Of a DNA stretch of 64,000 nt, positions 1 through 11,402 are shown piece by piece (position 1 is the first letter of the stretch; each line of letters opens with the position of its first letter). Source of the DNA: Crocodylus rhombifer (taxonomy: Eukaryota; Chordata; Crocodylia; Crocodylidae); the NCBI GenBank assembly GCA_038503035.1, contig JAVSML010024247.1:1-64000 (forward strand), written 5' to 3'. The notes under the pieces are model-generated. The model saw nothing but the letters and a program-made list of their open reading frames with translations. It was not told the origin of the DNA and did not search any database. The position numbers were made by a program, and so were the translations under genes.

Positions 1-2229
1 GGAAACAGGTAAAGGTACATTTTCTTATGTTTTGTGTGTCTTCATCTTTTAAAAAACAAATGAACAAAAACCTTGTTCAAAAGCATGATGTTATTTTTCT
101 GCCAGAAGTCGTAAGCAATTATAATTTTTGTTGTACTATTATCAGTCATATTAGAAACAATTTTTTTCTTGTAGATTTGATTCTGGCCTCATTATATAAA
201 TTTATAAGACTGTTATAGCTTGATGTATTAATTTGCCTTTAATAGGATTGGTTTGAGAGGCAGTTTTGGTTGTGGTAACATGAAAACTGTTTCCTCGGTG
301 GTCAGTGTTGACACATTACCGTAGACATTAATTATTAATTTAGTAACATGTTAGTGCTCAGATAGAAATATTAACAGTGGATGAAGAGAGAGATTTAGTT
401 AAGCTTGTGCCAAGGTTGTACTCTTCTTGGAGGTTTTAACTCAACTTAAAATTTGCTGTGGGACTGCCTCTTGGCAGATAACATCTCGGGCAGGAAGGGC
501 TTTCCCCCCCAAAGCTATAGGAGTATCAATAAATGTACAGAACTAACTTGACACTATGCTTGCATGACTCCCATCATCATAACTTAAAAAGGAATCTAAT
601 TTGGGAAGTGATTAGTTTGTGATGTGGTTGATATGCCATGACATTCCCTTGTGAATTTTTTTTTTCTTTTTAAACTAACAAATAAAGCAAAACCAATTGA
701 ATTGCTGTGAGAGGCAGGAGAATCCAGCCGGGTAGCAATTTTAGCATGACTCATAACACATCTCAAAACCACTTCACCAAGAGGATGTTTTCTTTACTAT
801 CCTTAAGCACACAAGCTTGAGGAATATTTGGGAGGAAAAATAATTCTACAAAACTGTTCATCAGTACTGGAGTCCATAAGTATGACAAGGAGATAATGAT
901 ATAATGACTTAAGTTACTGCTTTTACTGAAGACAATTGAAATAATTGCCATGACATCATCTCATGAGCTCAAGCCTGCACAATTGCACTGTCTCATATCA
1001 GCATGCTGGAAGGATGCTGCATTTGAGATGGTCTTGTGAACAACCTTTCACTTTTCACATTTGCATAGGCTACCTCAATAGAGTTAGGCCGAAAAATAAA
1101 ATACTATATTTTTCAAAATAAGATGCACAGAATAAGATACACACCTTGTTTTGAAAAGGCAGAATTAAAAAAAAAAAGATATCTTTCCTTGTATAAGTAA
1201 CTGAATAGCAGCAGCTACGGAGCTAAGCCTGCTCATTGTTCTGCTTCCTCTGAGTCATATGCAGATTTTACTTTTGCTTTTGCCTGGTGTAGAAGAAGCT
1301 GCACTTACCATATTTCTCACGCATAATGTACACTGCAGTTTGCAGCAGCTGGTTTTTGGAAAAAAAAAGTATGTGTTGTGTGTGAGAAAATATGGTAATA
1401 TTAAATTACTAGCAGACTTTAATGCTTTTCTTTTTGAAAAATTGTAATCCCATTGTCTGATTTGCTTTCTTGCTCTTCCTGTGCTATAACGTGGTGGCTG
1501 CTGTCTTGGGTGACATACCATACATTAAATTAGGACCTCCAGTGCTAGAAGTGTGAGTCATTAGAGCTTGAGTCAAACTTTGTAGTGCTGCTTACTAGCA
1601 TCATACCTTCTGCAGACATAGAAGGAAATCTGAAATGCATGCTCACTGGTCAGTGACTATAGCAGCCAACCCATATTTACCATATGTAGCCTGACTTTAG
1701 CCTCACTCTCCTTTGCTGTGAAGATCCTCTGTAAACACAGAAGCAGCAACAAGCAAGAAAGAAACATGCAAAGGGGATTCAGCTGTTCAAAGAATATCAG
1801 CAAGTGACCATCATAAGCCAGAGTCTGGAAACTTTTGCTTTAGAAGTGTATGTTAAATAGTGTAATGGGTCCTGATTTTAACATTTAAAAGATTTTTTTT
1901 GAGCTATGTTTGTCACAGATTTCCTTGAAGGAAACAATTTGTTTGTTGAGAAAAGCCAATGGTTTTTCATGTCCATGCAGTCAAAATATTTTGATGACTT
2001 GTCCACATCCTCTCTCAACATTTAAGGAATGCAAAAATATGCATATGGGATCATGGAACGTTTCATACAACAGTCTAAGATGCATGTTGCAATATGTCTT
2101 GTAGCCTTAATTTGAGAAATGCAGCTTACTTAACTTAAAAGGGTAGTTTTTCTAGATGTCCAATGGAACTATTTTCATAAGTAATATAAACAGGAGTTAG
2201 CTTATCCACTATTCTCTAAACCAGGAGTG
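1..2229. other. Upstream flank without recognisable gene
   Basis: AT-rich vertebrate intergenic sequence. Open frames here are under 90 codons, overlap each other on both strands and resemble no family I know. No CpG-rich promoter, splice-site pair or long repeat was recognised. Short T-runs and A-runs occur, for example near 657 and 1168. I see nothing else to annotate. Confidence 0.6.
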
Positions 2230-3495
2230 CTAATGATGGAGTCCTTGGGGTGGATCTTGCCCACTGAGTTGCATCAGCTGGACCCCACTGCTGGTTCTGC
2301 ATCTAGAGTTGACTCGCTTGTAGTGTATGCTGGACCAGCCCTGTGCACAGGGCCTAGGACATGCAGTGCATATGGCACCTACTCTAGAACCTACACTTTG
2401 TGGCACCTGCATGGGGCTAGTTTGTGGACCCTTCACTCCACTTCTGTATAGAGACTGGGAAAAAGATCAATGCAACAGTCCACACTGGGTCCAGGAGCAG
2501 CTTACTTGTGAGTAAACCTGTGAGTAAATGCTCTCAGGCAGGTGTCCACATGTGCAGGGAAACAGGAACATATTTGCTGCTAATGGCAGCAAACTGCTCT
2601 TGCCTCCTGGAGCCCTGCAATAGGCCCTTACTGCCATTAGGGGGGACATTCTTGGCAGGGAGCACTGGGGCAGGAGACATTACACCCTGTCACTAGGTGC
2701 TGGCTGCTTCACTGGTGGATCAGGGCAGGGGGCTGGGACCTACCCCACCCCTGCAGCTCTTTCCAAGCCCTTTGCTTTAATCAGTTGATCACAGCATGGG
2801 GCTGGGACCTGCCCGTGACCAGGACAGTTCCTAGCCCCCACTCTGTGATTGTGGGCTGTGGAGCCTGTTTTCCTGCTTGGTGGGGAATAGGCTGGGGAGC
2901 CTGTTTGCTGATCATCTTTGTGATTGCAGGGAGTCTGTTGCCTGGTCAGCTCTCTGATAGCAGAGCTGGGTGGGGAACAGGCTAGAGAACTTGTTCCCCA
3001 TGCAGGTCTGTGATCACAGAGCTGGGCATGGAACAGGCTCCCTATCCCCTGCCAGCAGAGAGCTCCCCGTGCTAGTTCTGTGGTCATGGGGCTGATGCTG
3101 GGAGATCCTTATCCTTTCTCCCAGGCCCTGCTCCCCAATCACAATCTTGGAGCAGGGGGCATGGAGCTTCCTGCTGCTGGGACAGGGGAACATAGTCTCT
3201 GCCAGGGCCCTGGTGGTGGAGCTTGCCCTGGCAGCAGGCAGCTCCTGGGGGCAGGGAGCAGTCTCCTGCCCCCTGGTGGCTAGCTGACCAGATTTGCTCC
3301 CAGTCAGGTATTTACATGAGTACTACTGTGCAATAAGTAATTATAAGTAAATTTACTACTTGCATTTGCAGGTAGCAAATATGATTAGGGAGGTTTACTC
3401 TACATTAAGTGTATGCACATGTAGACTCACATGCTTACTTCTTAGTGAACTATTCTACTGTGCAGTAAAGCATCCAGGGTAGACATACCCACTGA
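2230..3495. repeat. GC-rich composite interspersed repeat
   Basis: Composition jumps relative to the AT-rich flanks, with many CTGG/CCAG-rich words and repeated phrases such as gctggggagcctgtt. The right end (about 3400-3495), read in reverse, begins GGGTATGTCTAC and continues into TTTACTGCACAGTAGA. This resembles the left end of the MITE-like copy at 28353, so the block probably carries one end of that family with an unrelated GC-rich filler. The left boundary is not resolved. The overlapping open frames here are by-products of GC-rich repeat sequence. Confidence 0.45.
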
Positions 3496-4679
3496 GTCTA
3501 TAATTTCCCAGACTTTGTCATGTGGTAGAAGGAGATTTAAAGGGATCATGTGAATGTACTTAAGTATGTATGTGATAGAGGGTCAAGGTGCTGATTTGCT
3601 AACGGTGTCTTGAGAGACTGGTCCTGAGAAACAACTGAGAACTAGAAACCATCCAACAAAGCGTGGCCTTTCAATTTGGCAGCCCATCTCAAGCACTTCC
3701 CCAGCCGAGACTTGAAATTTCATAGTGGTTGGGTCAGTATGATGTGAGGGATGTATATTAGCTGTCATAGAGATCATCTGCCCACATTTTTCTGAATTAT
3801 AAGCCTCTGATATATTGCCTGTACTCAGAGACTTGTTCAACTTTACCAAATTTACCAAAGATTTTTCGTGTATTGAGTGTGCTCCATCTCTCCTTTATGC
3901 TGATTGTACAGTTTGTGTACAATTTTCACTAAACATTTTAGTATGTGCCATTCTTAGGGTCCTGGGGTGAAGGGTGCTGGGCACAGAATGTGAGTATAGG
4001 AAGGATGTTTTGGGGTGTTTTTTTAAGTGTTCACATTGTTTCTCTTTCTGCCCATCAGTATTTTTTGTGCAGAAGTGTAGGAGCTAGGGGAAGAAGGGAT
4101 AGCAGCCAATATAGCAAATACAAAAGACCTTGCCTGAGCTGGGCATGGGATAGGAGACAGGAAGGGCACATTTCATAGTTTCTAGGGTCAGAAGGTGTCA
4201 CGCTCCAGCTGGACTCTGCCAGCTTTGCCCAGCAACAGATGCCGTCAAGCACTCTCCTTACAGACCCAAGTATTGCATTAGTGTTGTTTTACTTCTGTCG
4301 AGTATTGTTACTTTTACGAGCCACTCAGTCTGTTTTGTATTATTTTTTTTTCTGAAAGGAAGGTGGTTTTGATCTAATCTAGTTCCAAATAATTCAGATA
4401 TTTAAAGTCTAAAGGAATAGCTGTGTTTTGTGCTGCTGTACAGAATGTGAATGTTTCTATGCCATTAGTACCTCAGTCTGGAATATCTGACCCCCTTTAG
4501 CTGCTGTGTGCTGGATCTGACTTCTCAATGCTGATAGGTATGTACAGGCACTATGGAATGGTGCATATGAATTGCCATTTGATTTTTCACATACTCCTGG
4601 GTTTTTATTTGTAATGCTATGCAGTGGTTATGTATGAAGTATTCCTTTCATGGCGTATTCCAAAATCCAGTCTTTCATG
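3496..4679. other. Intergenic, nothing recognised
   Basis: Mixed-composition sequence with no credible coding region, RNA gene or repeat that I can name. It ends where the CpG content rises into the LTR-like block. Confidence 0.5.
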
Positions 4680-5217
4680 CCATTGTTTTGGAAACAAGCA
4701 AGCACTCTCCTCACAATCTGGAAAGCCCCTATTCGGCTTGCTGCATGGCCCTGGCCATGTGCTCGGGAAACCTCATCCCCTGTGGAAAAACCCGTGAACA
4801 TCTTAGCGCGAAAATGTGACCAATTGGGGCTTGAAATTGTGCTTGTCATCTGGCCTATAAAAGCTAGGGTTGAGTTTCCGCCCAGGAAGAAGCCAGGGCA
4901 TTCACTGCTCAGTGGATAGGCCTGGCCAGCTTCCCACGGCTTCTCCTGCCTCCGGAACCATAGGCAATCATTTGTGCACTCACTCGTATCTCACTAGTTT
5001 GTATCTCGTCATTAGTTTGTATCTCGCATGCTCGTATTCGATCTCGGATCCATTGTTTTGTTTCTCGTTCGTTTGTCCCTCACCTGAACCGGGTCAGATC
5101 CAAGTGTAACCGCCTGCACAGCCACATCCACACCGGTGGTGCATAAGTAAGAAATCAAATAAAAATGTTCTGGAACCCTTACGAGTCCACCTCTCCCTCT
5201 CGCAAACTAACATCAGG
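4680..5217 (+). mobile_element. Probable ERV-type LTR fragment
   Basis: This block is richer in CpG than its surroundings. It has an LTR-like order of signals: a TATA-like CCTATAAAAGC near 4854, then a pyrimidine-rich CpG region with the 13-mer agtttgtatctcg occurring twice (about 4997-5030), then AATAAA at about 5158, then sequence that runs into the 3' end of the CR1 copy. Spacing of TATA, polyadenylation signal and end would suit U3-R-U5 of an endogenous retrovirus. I could not find matching target-site duplications, so both ends are approximate. A host promoter is an alternative, but no splice donor or exon follows. Confidence 0.4.
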
Positions 5218-5327
5218 GGATAGAACCCACCGGGGCAACAGTCACAACCTGGCTCATGCCCCGCACAGAAGGGACCTGAGTAGATCTTCTAGTCCGACCC
5301 CTCCCATGGCAGGAAAGAGTACTGGGG

Positions 5328-6677
5328 TCAAACAACCCCAGCAAGGTGGTCATCTAACCTCCTCTTAAAGACCTCCAGGGTAGGAGCCAGCACCACTTCT
5401 CTTGGAAGTTGGTTCCAGATCCTAGCCACCCTGACAGTGAAGTAGCGCCTCCTGATATCTAGCCTAAATCTACCCTCTGCCAGCTCGTGACCATTATTCC
5501 TGGTCACTCCTGGCAGTGCTTGGGGGAACAGTGACTCCCCCAATGCCTGCTGATCCCCCCTGACTAGTTTATAACAGGCCACAAGATCCCCCCTCGGCCT
5601 TCTCTTGTGGAGGCTGAACAGGTTAAGGTCCCGTAGCCTCTCCTCGTAGGGCCTACCCTGCTGCCCCCTGATCATGCGAGTGGCTCTCCTCTGGACTCTC
5701 TCCATGTTGTCCACGTCCCTCTTCAAGTGCGGTGCCCAGAACTGAATGCAGTAGTCCAGCTGCGGCCTGACCAGTGCCACATAGAGGGGGAGGATCACCT
5801 CCTTGGACCTGCTCGAGATGCATCTGTGGATGCATGACAGGGTGCGGCTGGCCTTCCTAACTGCCTCTCCACACTGCCAGCCCATGTTTATCTTGGAGTC
5901 AATGATGACTCCAAGATCCTTTTCTGCCTCTGTACTGATGAGAAGGGAGTTCCCAAACCTGTAGGTATGGTGCCGGTTGTTCTTCCCCAGGTGAATCACT
6001 TTGCACTTGTTGGTGTTGAAACCCATCCTATTCTCATCCGCCCACCCTTGTAGCCTGTCTAGGTCCGACTGTAGCCTATTGCTACCTTGTAGTGTGCCCA
6101 CATCCCCCCACATCTTCGTGTCATCAGCAAATTTGAACAGGGTGCTTTTTACCTCCTTGTCCAAGTCACTTATGAAGATGTTGAACAGTGCGGGCCCGAG
6201 GACCGAGCCCTGCAGAACCCCACTGCCAACATCCCTCCAGGTTGAAAATGACCCATCCACCACCACTGTCTTGGTGCAACCCTCCAGCCAGTTGGCGACC
6301 CAATTGACTGTGTGGGTGTCGACACTACAGTCCCCCGGTTTCTTAATGAGAACAGGGTGAGAGACAGTGTCGAAGGCCTTCCGAAAGTTCAGGAAGACTA
6401 TGTCCATTGCTACCCCTGCATCTAATGATTTGGTGATCTGATCATAGAAGGCCACCAGGTTGGTCTGACAGGACCTGCCACTGATGAACCCATGTTGGTT
6501 GCTCCTAAGCATGAAATCCCCTGCTGGCCCCTCATGGATGTGTGCCAGAGTAATTTTCTCAAACAGCTTGCCTAGGATTGAGGTAAGACTAACTGGCCTG
6601 TAGTTTTCTGGGTCCTCCTTCTTACCCTTTTTGAAGATGGGAACCACATTGGGCCTCTTCCAGTCCTCTGGCGCCAC
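5328..6677 (-). pseudogene. CR1 copy A reverse transcriptase fragment
   Basis: A 449-codon open segment covering most of the CR1 reverse transcriptase and the C-terminal region. Motifs in order are EDWKRPNVVPIFKKGKK at residues 4-20, NYRPVSL near 25-31, NQHGF at 60-64, GRSCQTNL, the motif A region FLNFRKAFDTV at 95-105, VLQGSVLGP at 154-162 and FADD at 183-186. Motif A normally starts with an aspartate that binds catalytic metal; here residue 97 is asparagine (AAC, genomic 6387-6389), while the second copy at 38296 keeps LDFQKAFD. It lies in the same frame as the 6825-7781 segment, but the stretch between them is out of frame with consensus. The apparent start is a GTG inside the domain, not a real initiation site. 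Confidence 0.85.
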
Positions 6678-6824
6678 ACCAGAGGACCACGAGTGCTCTT
6701 AAAGCTGTGCTGGGGTCCTGCAATGACCTCCGCCAATTCCTTTACTACTCTAGGGTGGAAATCTTCCAGACCGGCTGACTTGAATATGTTCAGTCCCTCC
6801 AGAAGCTCCCTAACTAGTTCCTCC

Positions 6825-7781
6825 CTAACCCTTGGCCCAGGTGTGCCTCCCTTGGGGCCTGAGGAGGGCCCAGCAGGGGTAGCTGTTCTGGTCCCTGCTT
6901 AGGAAGATAGAGGCAAAGAAATCGTTAAATATGTTGGCTTTGTCATCTGGAATGATGACCAAATTTCCTAACGTGTCCTGCAGGGGCTCCACATTACCCA
7001 GAACTTTCTTTTTACCCCCTATGTATTTAAAGAAGGACTTCTTATTGTCCTTAATCCGGGAAGCTAGTCCTAATTCCATCTCTGCCTTGGCCTTCCTGAC
7101 TGTCCCCCTACATCCCTGAGCAACTGCAGTATAGTCATCTCTGGTGATGTCCCCTCCCTTCCATTGGGTGTATGCCTCCCTTTTAGCAAGGAGACATTCC
7201 CGGATGCTTTTGGTGAGCCATGGGGGCTTGTGTGCCCTCCTGCTCCCTTTGATCCTCATTGGGATTACCTCCCTTTGGGCTTGGAGGATTGTCTCCTTAA
7301 GGAGTGACCACTCTCCTTGGACACCTGGCTCCCCTCCCCTCTGGGACCACAGTGCTTCTAGGACTATTCTCCTTAGCTCATTGAAGTTTGCCCTCCTGAA
7401 ATCTAGGGCTGCTGCCTTGCTGCAGGCCTTTGCCACCTTGCACTGGATGGTGAATTCCAGCAGGCGTTGATCGCTGTCGCCCAGGTGGTCGAGCACCCGC
7501 AGCCCCCTCACCAGGTCATCATCTGTGGCCAGCACTAGGTCCAACAAGGCGTCACCCCTGGTGGGGCTGTGCATCTCCTGGGTTAGATGGAGGTCCTGCA
7601 CTCTGGCTAAGAACCTACGTGAGCGGTCAGACCTGGCTGACTGCTCTTCCCAGCAGATGTCCAGGAAGTTTAGGTCCCCCATGACTACCACATCCTTAGA
7701 CTTCACTACCTCCATGAGCTGACCTAAGAATTCCTGGTCAAGCTCTTCCCCTTGGTTGGGAGGTCTGTAGTAGACCCCCAC
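6825..7781 (-). pseudogene. CR1 copy A endonuclease and linker fragment
   Basis: A 318-codon open segment corresponding to the C-terminal half of an APE-type endonuclease plus the linker towards the reverse transcriptase of CR1 ORF2. Visible endonuclease landmarks are GVYYRPPNQ at residues 2-10, GDLN at 35-38, a TRGDALLDLVLA stretch at about 74-85 and the final SD-H motif at 103-105. That last motif reads SDQ: the expected catalytic histidine is glutamine (codon at 7467-7469). The segment ends at a TAG at 6825-6827 after a shift out of the consensus frame near 6890. The N-terminal endonuclease is missing because of 5' truncation. It is a dead retrotransposon fragment, not a host gene. Confidence 0.85.
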
Positions 7782-7800
7782 TATTAAGTCTCTTTCCTGA

Positions 7801-9501
7801 ACTTGGAATTGAACCTATAAACTCAATATTCCCTTGCAGACAGCAAATAGCTATGAAACCCACTAGTAAAATAGGTTTCTGTCAGGCAAATGAGATGAAT
7901 GGCTTACTATACTAGGAGCAGCTCACAAGACAAAGATTTGCTTTGTGGATTCAAGGGTTCCAATCTTGCCAATGAATTATGTCATGGAGGGGTAAACATG
8001 ATTCCACACAATCAATTTTTTTTTCTGTTCTCTTAAAGGAAAATGAATTATAAAAGCCCTGAATGTTAAAAGAGAATTAAGGTAGCAAAGCTGACAGCTC
8101 TGCTTGTGGAACACGTAGTATGTGATCATAAAATGAAAGACAGTATCATACACGCTAGGGGGCTGAATTCAGGTCGCAAAAGGAAATTTTATTTAATTCG
8201 GGCATCTCTCAAACACATATGTAGAACAACTCTGAAAATGAGTGGAAAGTTGGGCATGAGATATTTACACAAAAGAAATTAGTCTACATTCAACAGTTTG
8301 TACCACTAAGTATGCAGGCAATTTGCCAACAATAATTATATGTTATGCAAATAAACACATTTCATCATAAAGAGAAAATTATAGATTAGCATCCTTAGTT
8401 TGTTTCTTTAGGTCTCTTACCACACCATTGGAGCTCTGGTATGGAATCTCTGTACATCTTATCAATGGTGTAGCACTTTCCTTCAGCAGAAAGAGAAGAG
8501 CTTCTATTGGCTCTTTGGGCATAGAAAGATGTGCATATAACTTGGCATTATTTACATAGGTTTTGTGTATTGACATAAATTACACTGGGATTGGGAAGGG
8601 ACAGATGTGCAGCTATCCTGTGGTAATTTGCCCAGTGGGTGGCTATTACTATGCCAAGCCACTAGTTGGTGAGGGTGCAGGTAAATAGCCTGACAGGTTT
8701 TCACAGATGGCTGCCCAGGGGTAGGCAGATTTAAGTTAACTTAATATAAATTATACCAAAAGTACTTTACTCCTGTCTATTTTAAGGGGTAATTAATTCA
8801 GAGACTTGTGTTGCATGTTCATTACTTTTTTTACACTGGTGTAATGCTAATTACAGTCGTGTAAATGTCTAGTCTGTCTGTATCCAGTGTTAGATGGCAC
8901 AGTATCTGTTGCTGATTTTTTTCAGCTGGATAAACAAAAAATGACACTTATTCAGAACTTCTTTGTTCATGTATGTATAATCTCTATTATGTAAAGCCCT
9001 CAGCCTCAAGAGTCAAAATTTCATGTTAGACTTGCAGCTTTTTTCCTGCAGTAGTGTCATGCCTTTAGTTTGTCCTAACAAAGCAAGCTGAATAAAATCA
9101 GCAGCATAAATGATCCAGACTTGAAATTACACTGTCAATTTTGGACATTTTCCCCATGGGAAAATTACTTCATATTTAGAAAATTTCTTTTGTGGGACAG
9201 GATTAGAAGAAAGCGATAACATTTCAGGCAACATTTGCCAATAGGTCAGCTACTAGACAATCTACTGTCTGAGAAGAGGTTAAGTAGCAGCTGGAGGTGT
9301 CACAAATTGTATTATTCCCTTGACTTTTATCTTGTCAGGAATTGAAGGGGGATTATAAACGTAAAGCAGCACAGATCCCCAAAATAAGGTTGGGATAGGT
9401 ATTGGTAGGTATTGGTTAAAAGCTGACAGGGTTTAAGTAATCACCTGCAGTTGAACTGAGACTCAGATGGGAAGTAGGAAGCGCTGTGCTCAAGCTTCCT
9501 G
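7801..9501. other. Upstream flank of putative RNF144B promoter
   Basis: AT-rich, with no gene, no CpG island and no repeat that I can name with confidence. It separates the CR1 copy from the TATA-like box at 9502. If 9530-9826 is the first exon of RNF144B, the proximal promoter lies at the right end of this stretch. Confidence 0.4.
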
Positions 9502-9509
9502 TATAAATA
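9502..9509 (+). promoter_or_regulatory. Candidate TATA box upstream of putative exon 1
   Basis: TATAAATA lies about 320 bases upstream of a consensus splice donor. A TGACGT-like word (gctgtgacgtgc, about 9541) follows. The region is not GC-rich, so this would be a TATA-type rather than a CpG-island promoter. Such words are frequent by chance; the support is the nearby donor and the position upstream of RNF144B. Confidence 0.3.
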
Positions 9510-9529
9510 CATGTAGCTTTCTCATTGCT

Positions 9530-9826
9530 ACTGCATGCAAGCTGTGACGTGCTTTTTAAGATATAATGGTAACATGCTCTTAAAAGCAGGGAGGGGATTA
9601 TTTATTCGTGTGGCAAAAGGGCTGGGAGACAAGTCCTGTTACAGTCCTGAAGAGTGCAAAGCTGTCAGACACACAGCTAAAGGAAGAGGGTGTGTGTGAG
9701 AGAAATCTGTTTCTGCTTTAGACTGCAAGCTACAGTGGTTGTGACATGAAGCTTTGGAGCACTGAAGTGTGAGTGAAGCTATTGAAAAGTCAAACAGCTG
9801 GCAGTGACCACTACCCTCCGTTCAAG
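9530..9826 (+). other. RNF144B: Putative non-coding first exon of RNF144B
   Basis: The 3' edge is a strong donor, TTCAAG followed by GTATGT. The coding start of RNF144B is in a later exon that opens with a 3' splice site, so at least one upstream non-coding exon must exist. This is the best candidate I see. The transcription start is guessed about 28 bases after the TATA-like box. It contains a short upstream ORF of eight codons (ATG at 9746, TGA at 9770-9772). One perfect 10-mer p53-type half-site, AGACAAGTCC, is at 9627-9636. No transcript evidence is available, and another upstream exon outside the window is possible. Confidence 0.33.
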
Positions 9827-9850
9827 GTATGTTAGGAGGTAGCTCGCGTT

Positions 9851-9879
9851 CTCTCTCTCTTTTTTTTTTTTTTTTTTTT
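9851..9879. repeat. Short CT/T-rich tract after the putative donor
   Basis: Five CT units followed by an uninterrupted run of 19 T. It lies 24 bases after the candidate exon 1 donor. Simple sequence. Confidence 0.9.
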
Positions 9880-11002
9880 ACAATTCATTTTTCCTTATAA
9901 TGTAAGACAATGAAGTGGCTAAATGGCTCTGCTTACAGTGCTTGACTGGCAAGAAAGGTAAGAAAATGGAAAGGTTAAAGAACTAGAAAACATTTGTGTG
10001 TGATGTTGACCTAAATCTGTAACTATATGGTGTTTAAAACAGCTGAGATTAGAACAAATCTTGCAAACTTGACTATCAAAGGCAGAGAAAATGCAGTCCT
10101 GTTCAAGAGAATGATATTAGTTTTGTCAAGGTAACTTTTTAAAGAAATATCTTCATGGTGTGTTTGAAAATGCTGCAGAACTAGGGCATGTTTGTGTGTG
10201 TGAAAGTGACTAAAAAGGCATATGGTTAAGCTTATCTGTTATAGCTTAAATATAACAAGACGAACAGAGGCTGGTCTTAAAACACATGGATTTTCTGCTG
10301 GTTTAAAAACCACTTTCCAGCATAAAGTAGCTGGATCAGGAAAAACAGAGGACAGATCTGTGTGCTAAATATTAGTGCATTCCTCTAATTCCATTCAGAG
10401 TTTGGGGATATTGAGATTAGGCAAATAAATCCAGCATTTGCAGTATGTATGAACACTAATGCAGATTATTTTCTAAAGGGAATGAAACACTGTGCATTTG
10501 CTGGTGCAAATATAGTGTTTCCTCTTTCTCATCTTAAGGCTCTCTCAACACAAGATTACTTGTGCAGTTTTCAGGCTCTGTATTCTAGAGAATACAAGGC
10601 ATTCTGCTGTTTATGATGTACTTTTATATCAAATGTCCTTGTTCATGGAGCACTATACATAGTTCAATATTTAGAAGGACTATAGTTAAGGAAACAGTGT
10701 AGTGTGGCTTTCCATCCTCCTGGTAAATAGAACATGAATGTTTTAGAAGAGGAGAATTGTAGCATAACAGGCCAGGACTGAAATACCCACATGTGCTGAA
10801 ATTACTGAGTGGTACTTACATTCTAGTAGTAGGGGTGATGCTTTGCTTGTGGGTGGCTTTGAGGTCTAAATAGCTGGTTTGGAGTACTGTGTTATCTTGA
10901 AACAAAAGTTTCATAATCCAGCCCTTAATCCTTTCTGAACTAGGCACATTGGCCTTGTGCTCTTCTCACTTAGTGCTTGTCTACACATGGAAGTGTTATT
11001 GG
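9880..11002. other. Intronic, nothing recognised
   Basis: AT-rich sequence without coding potential, clear repeat boundaries or structured RNA that I can identify. Confidence 0.5.
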
Positions 11003-11402
11003 GGGGCATGTCTACATGAGACATTTACTGCAGAGCTGACTAATGAGCTCCCCGGTAAAAGTCTCATTGTCTACATGTCCAGTCCTATTAGGCTGCAATA
11101 AATTAATGTACTCCATAGGATAGTACTTGTATTTACAGGTACATGCATTTGCAAGTACTATCCTACTTCTTTAGTGCACAACAATGCATGTGTAGCTGCT
11201 GAAAGGGCTGGCTCGGCACCAGCCAGCCCCTCCACAGCACATTGGAGCAGCCCCAGGCTGGCAGGCTGATGCCCCGGGCCCCAAATCAATGTGCTGCGAT
11301 CCTGGGTGCATGTTTTAATGTAGCACCTAGGAGCAATAAACTCTGATGCAATATGTGTTGGAGTTCATTGCTGTGTTTTTAATTGCATGTGTATCTGCAT
11401 CC
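11003..11402 (+). repeat. MITE-like repeat, family B copy 1
   Basis: Starts near GGGGGCATGTCTACATG, passes through acatttactgcagagctgac and a GC-rich core (ggctggcaggctgatgccc), and ends near gtgtatctgcatcctgg. The same order, including ggatagtacttgta and agcccctc-cagcacatt, recurs at 28353-28885, so this is an interspersed family rather than unique sequence. Boundaries are approximate and no target-site duplication was found. Confidence 0.6.

Larger units (their letters stand above)
5217..7800 (-). mobile_element. CR1 LINE copy A, 5'-truncated, antisense to RNF144B
   Basis: A non-LTR retrotransposon of the CR1 clade, 5'-truncated inside the endonuclease domain (element start near 7800). It retains the rest of the endonuclease, the linker, the reverse transcriptase and a 3' untranslated end. 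The 3' end carries the CR1 phrase GGTCCCTTCTG in reverse near 5268, and the tail reaches about 5217 (GGTTCTATC in reverse) without the usual run of ATTCTATG units. The protein is split, and key catalytic residues in both domains are altered, so this copy should be unable to mobilise itself. It lies upstream of the RNF144B exons, close to the LTR-like block. Confidence 0.9.

Noticed and set aside
5328..7781. Long minus-strand frames that could be taken for a host reverse-transcriptase gene
   Set aside because: Motifs, 3' end and a second copy at 37.5-40.4 kb identify a decayed CR1 LINE.
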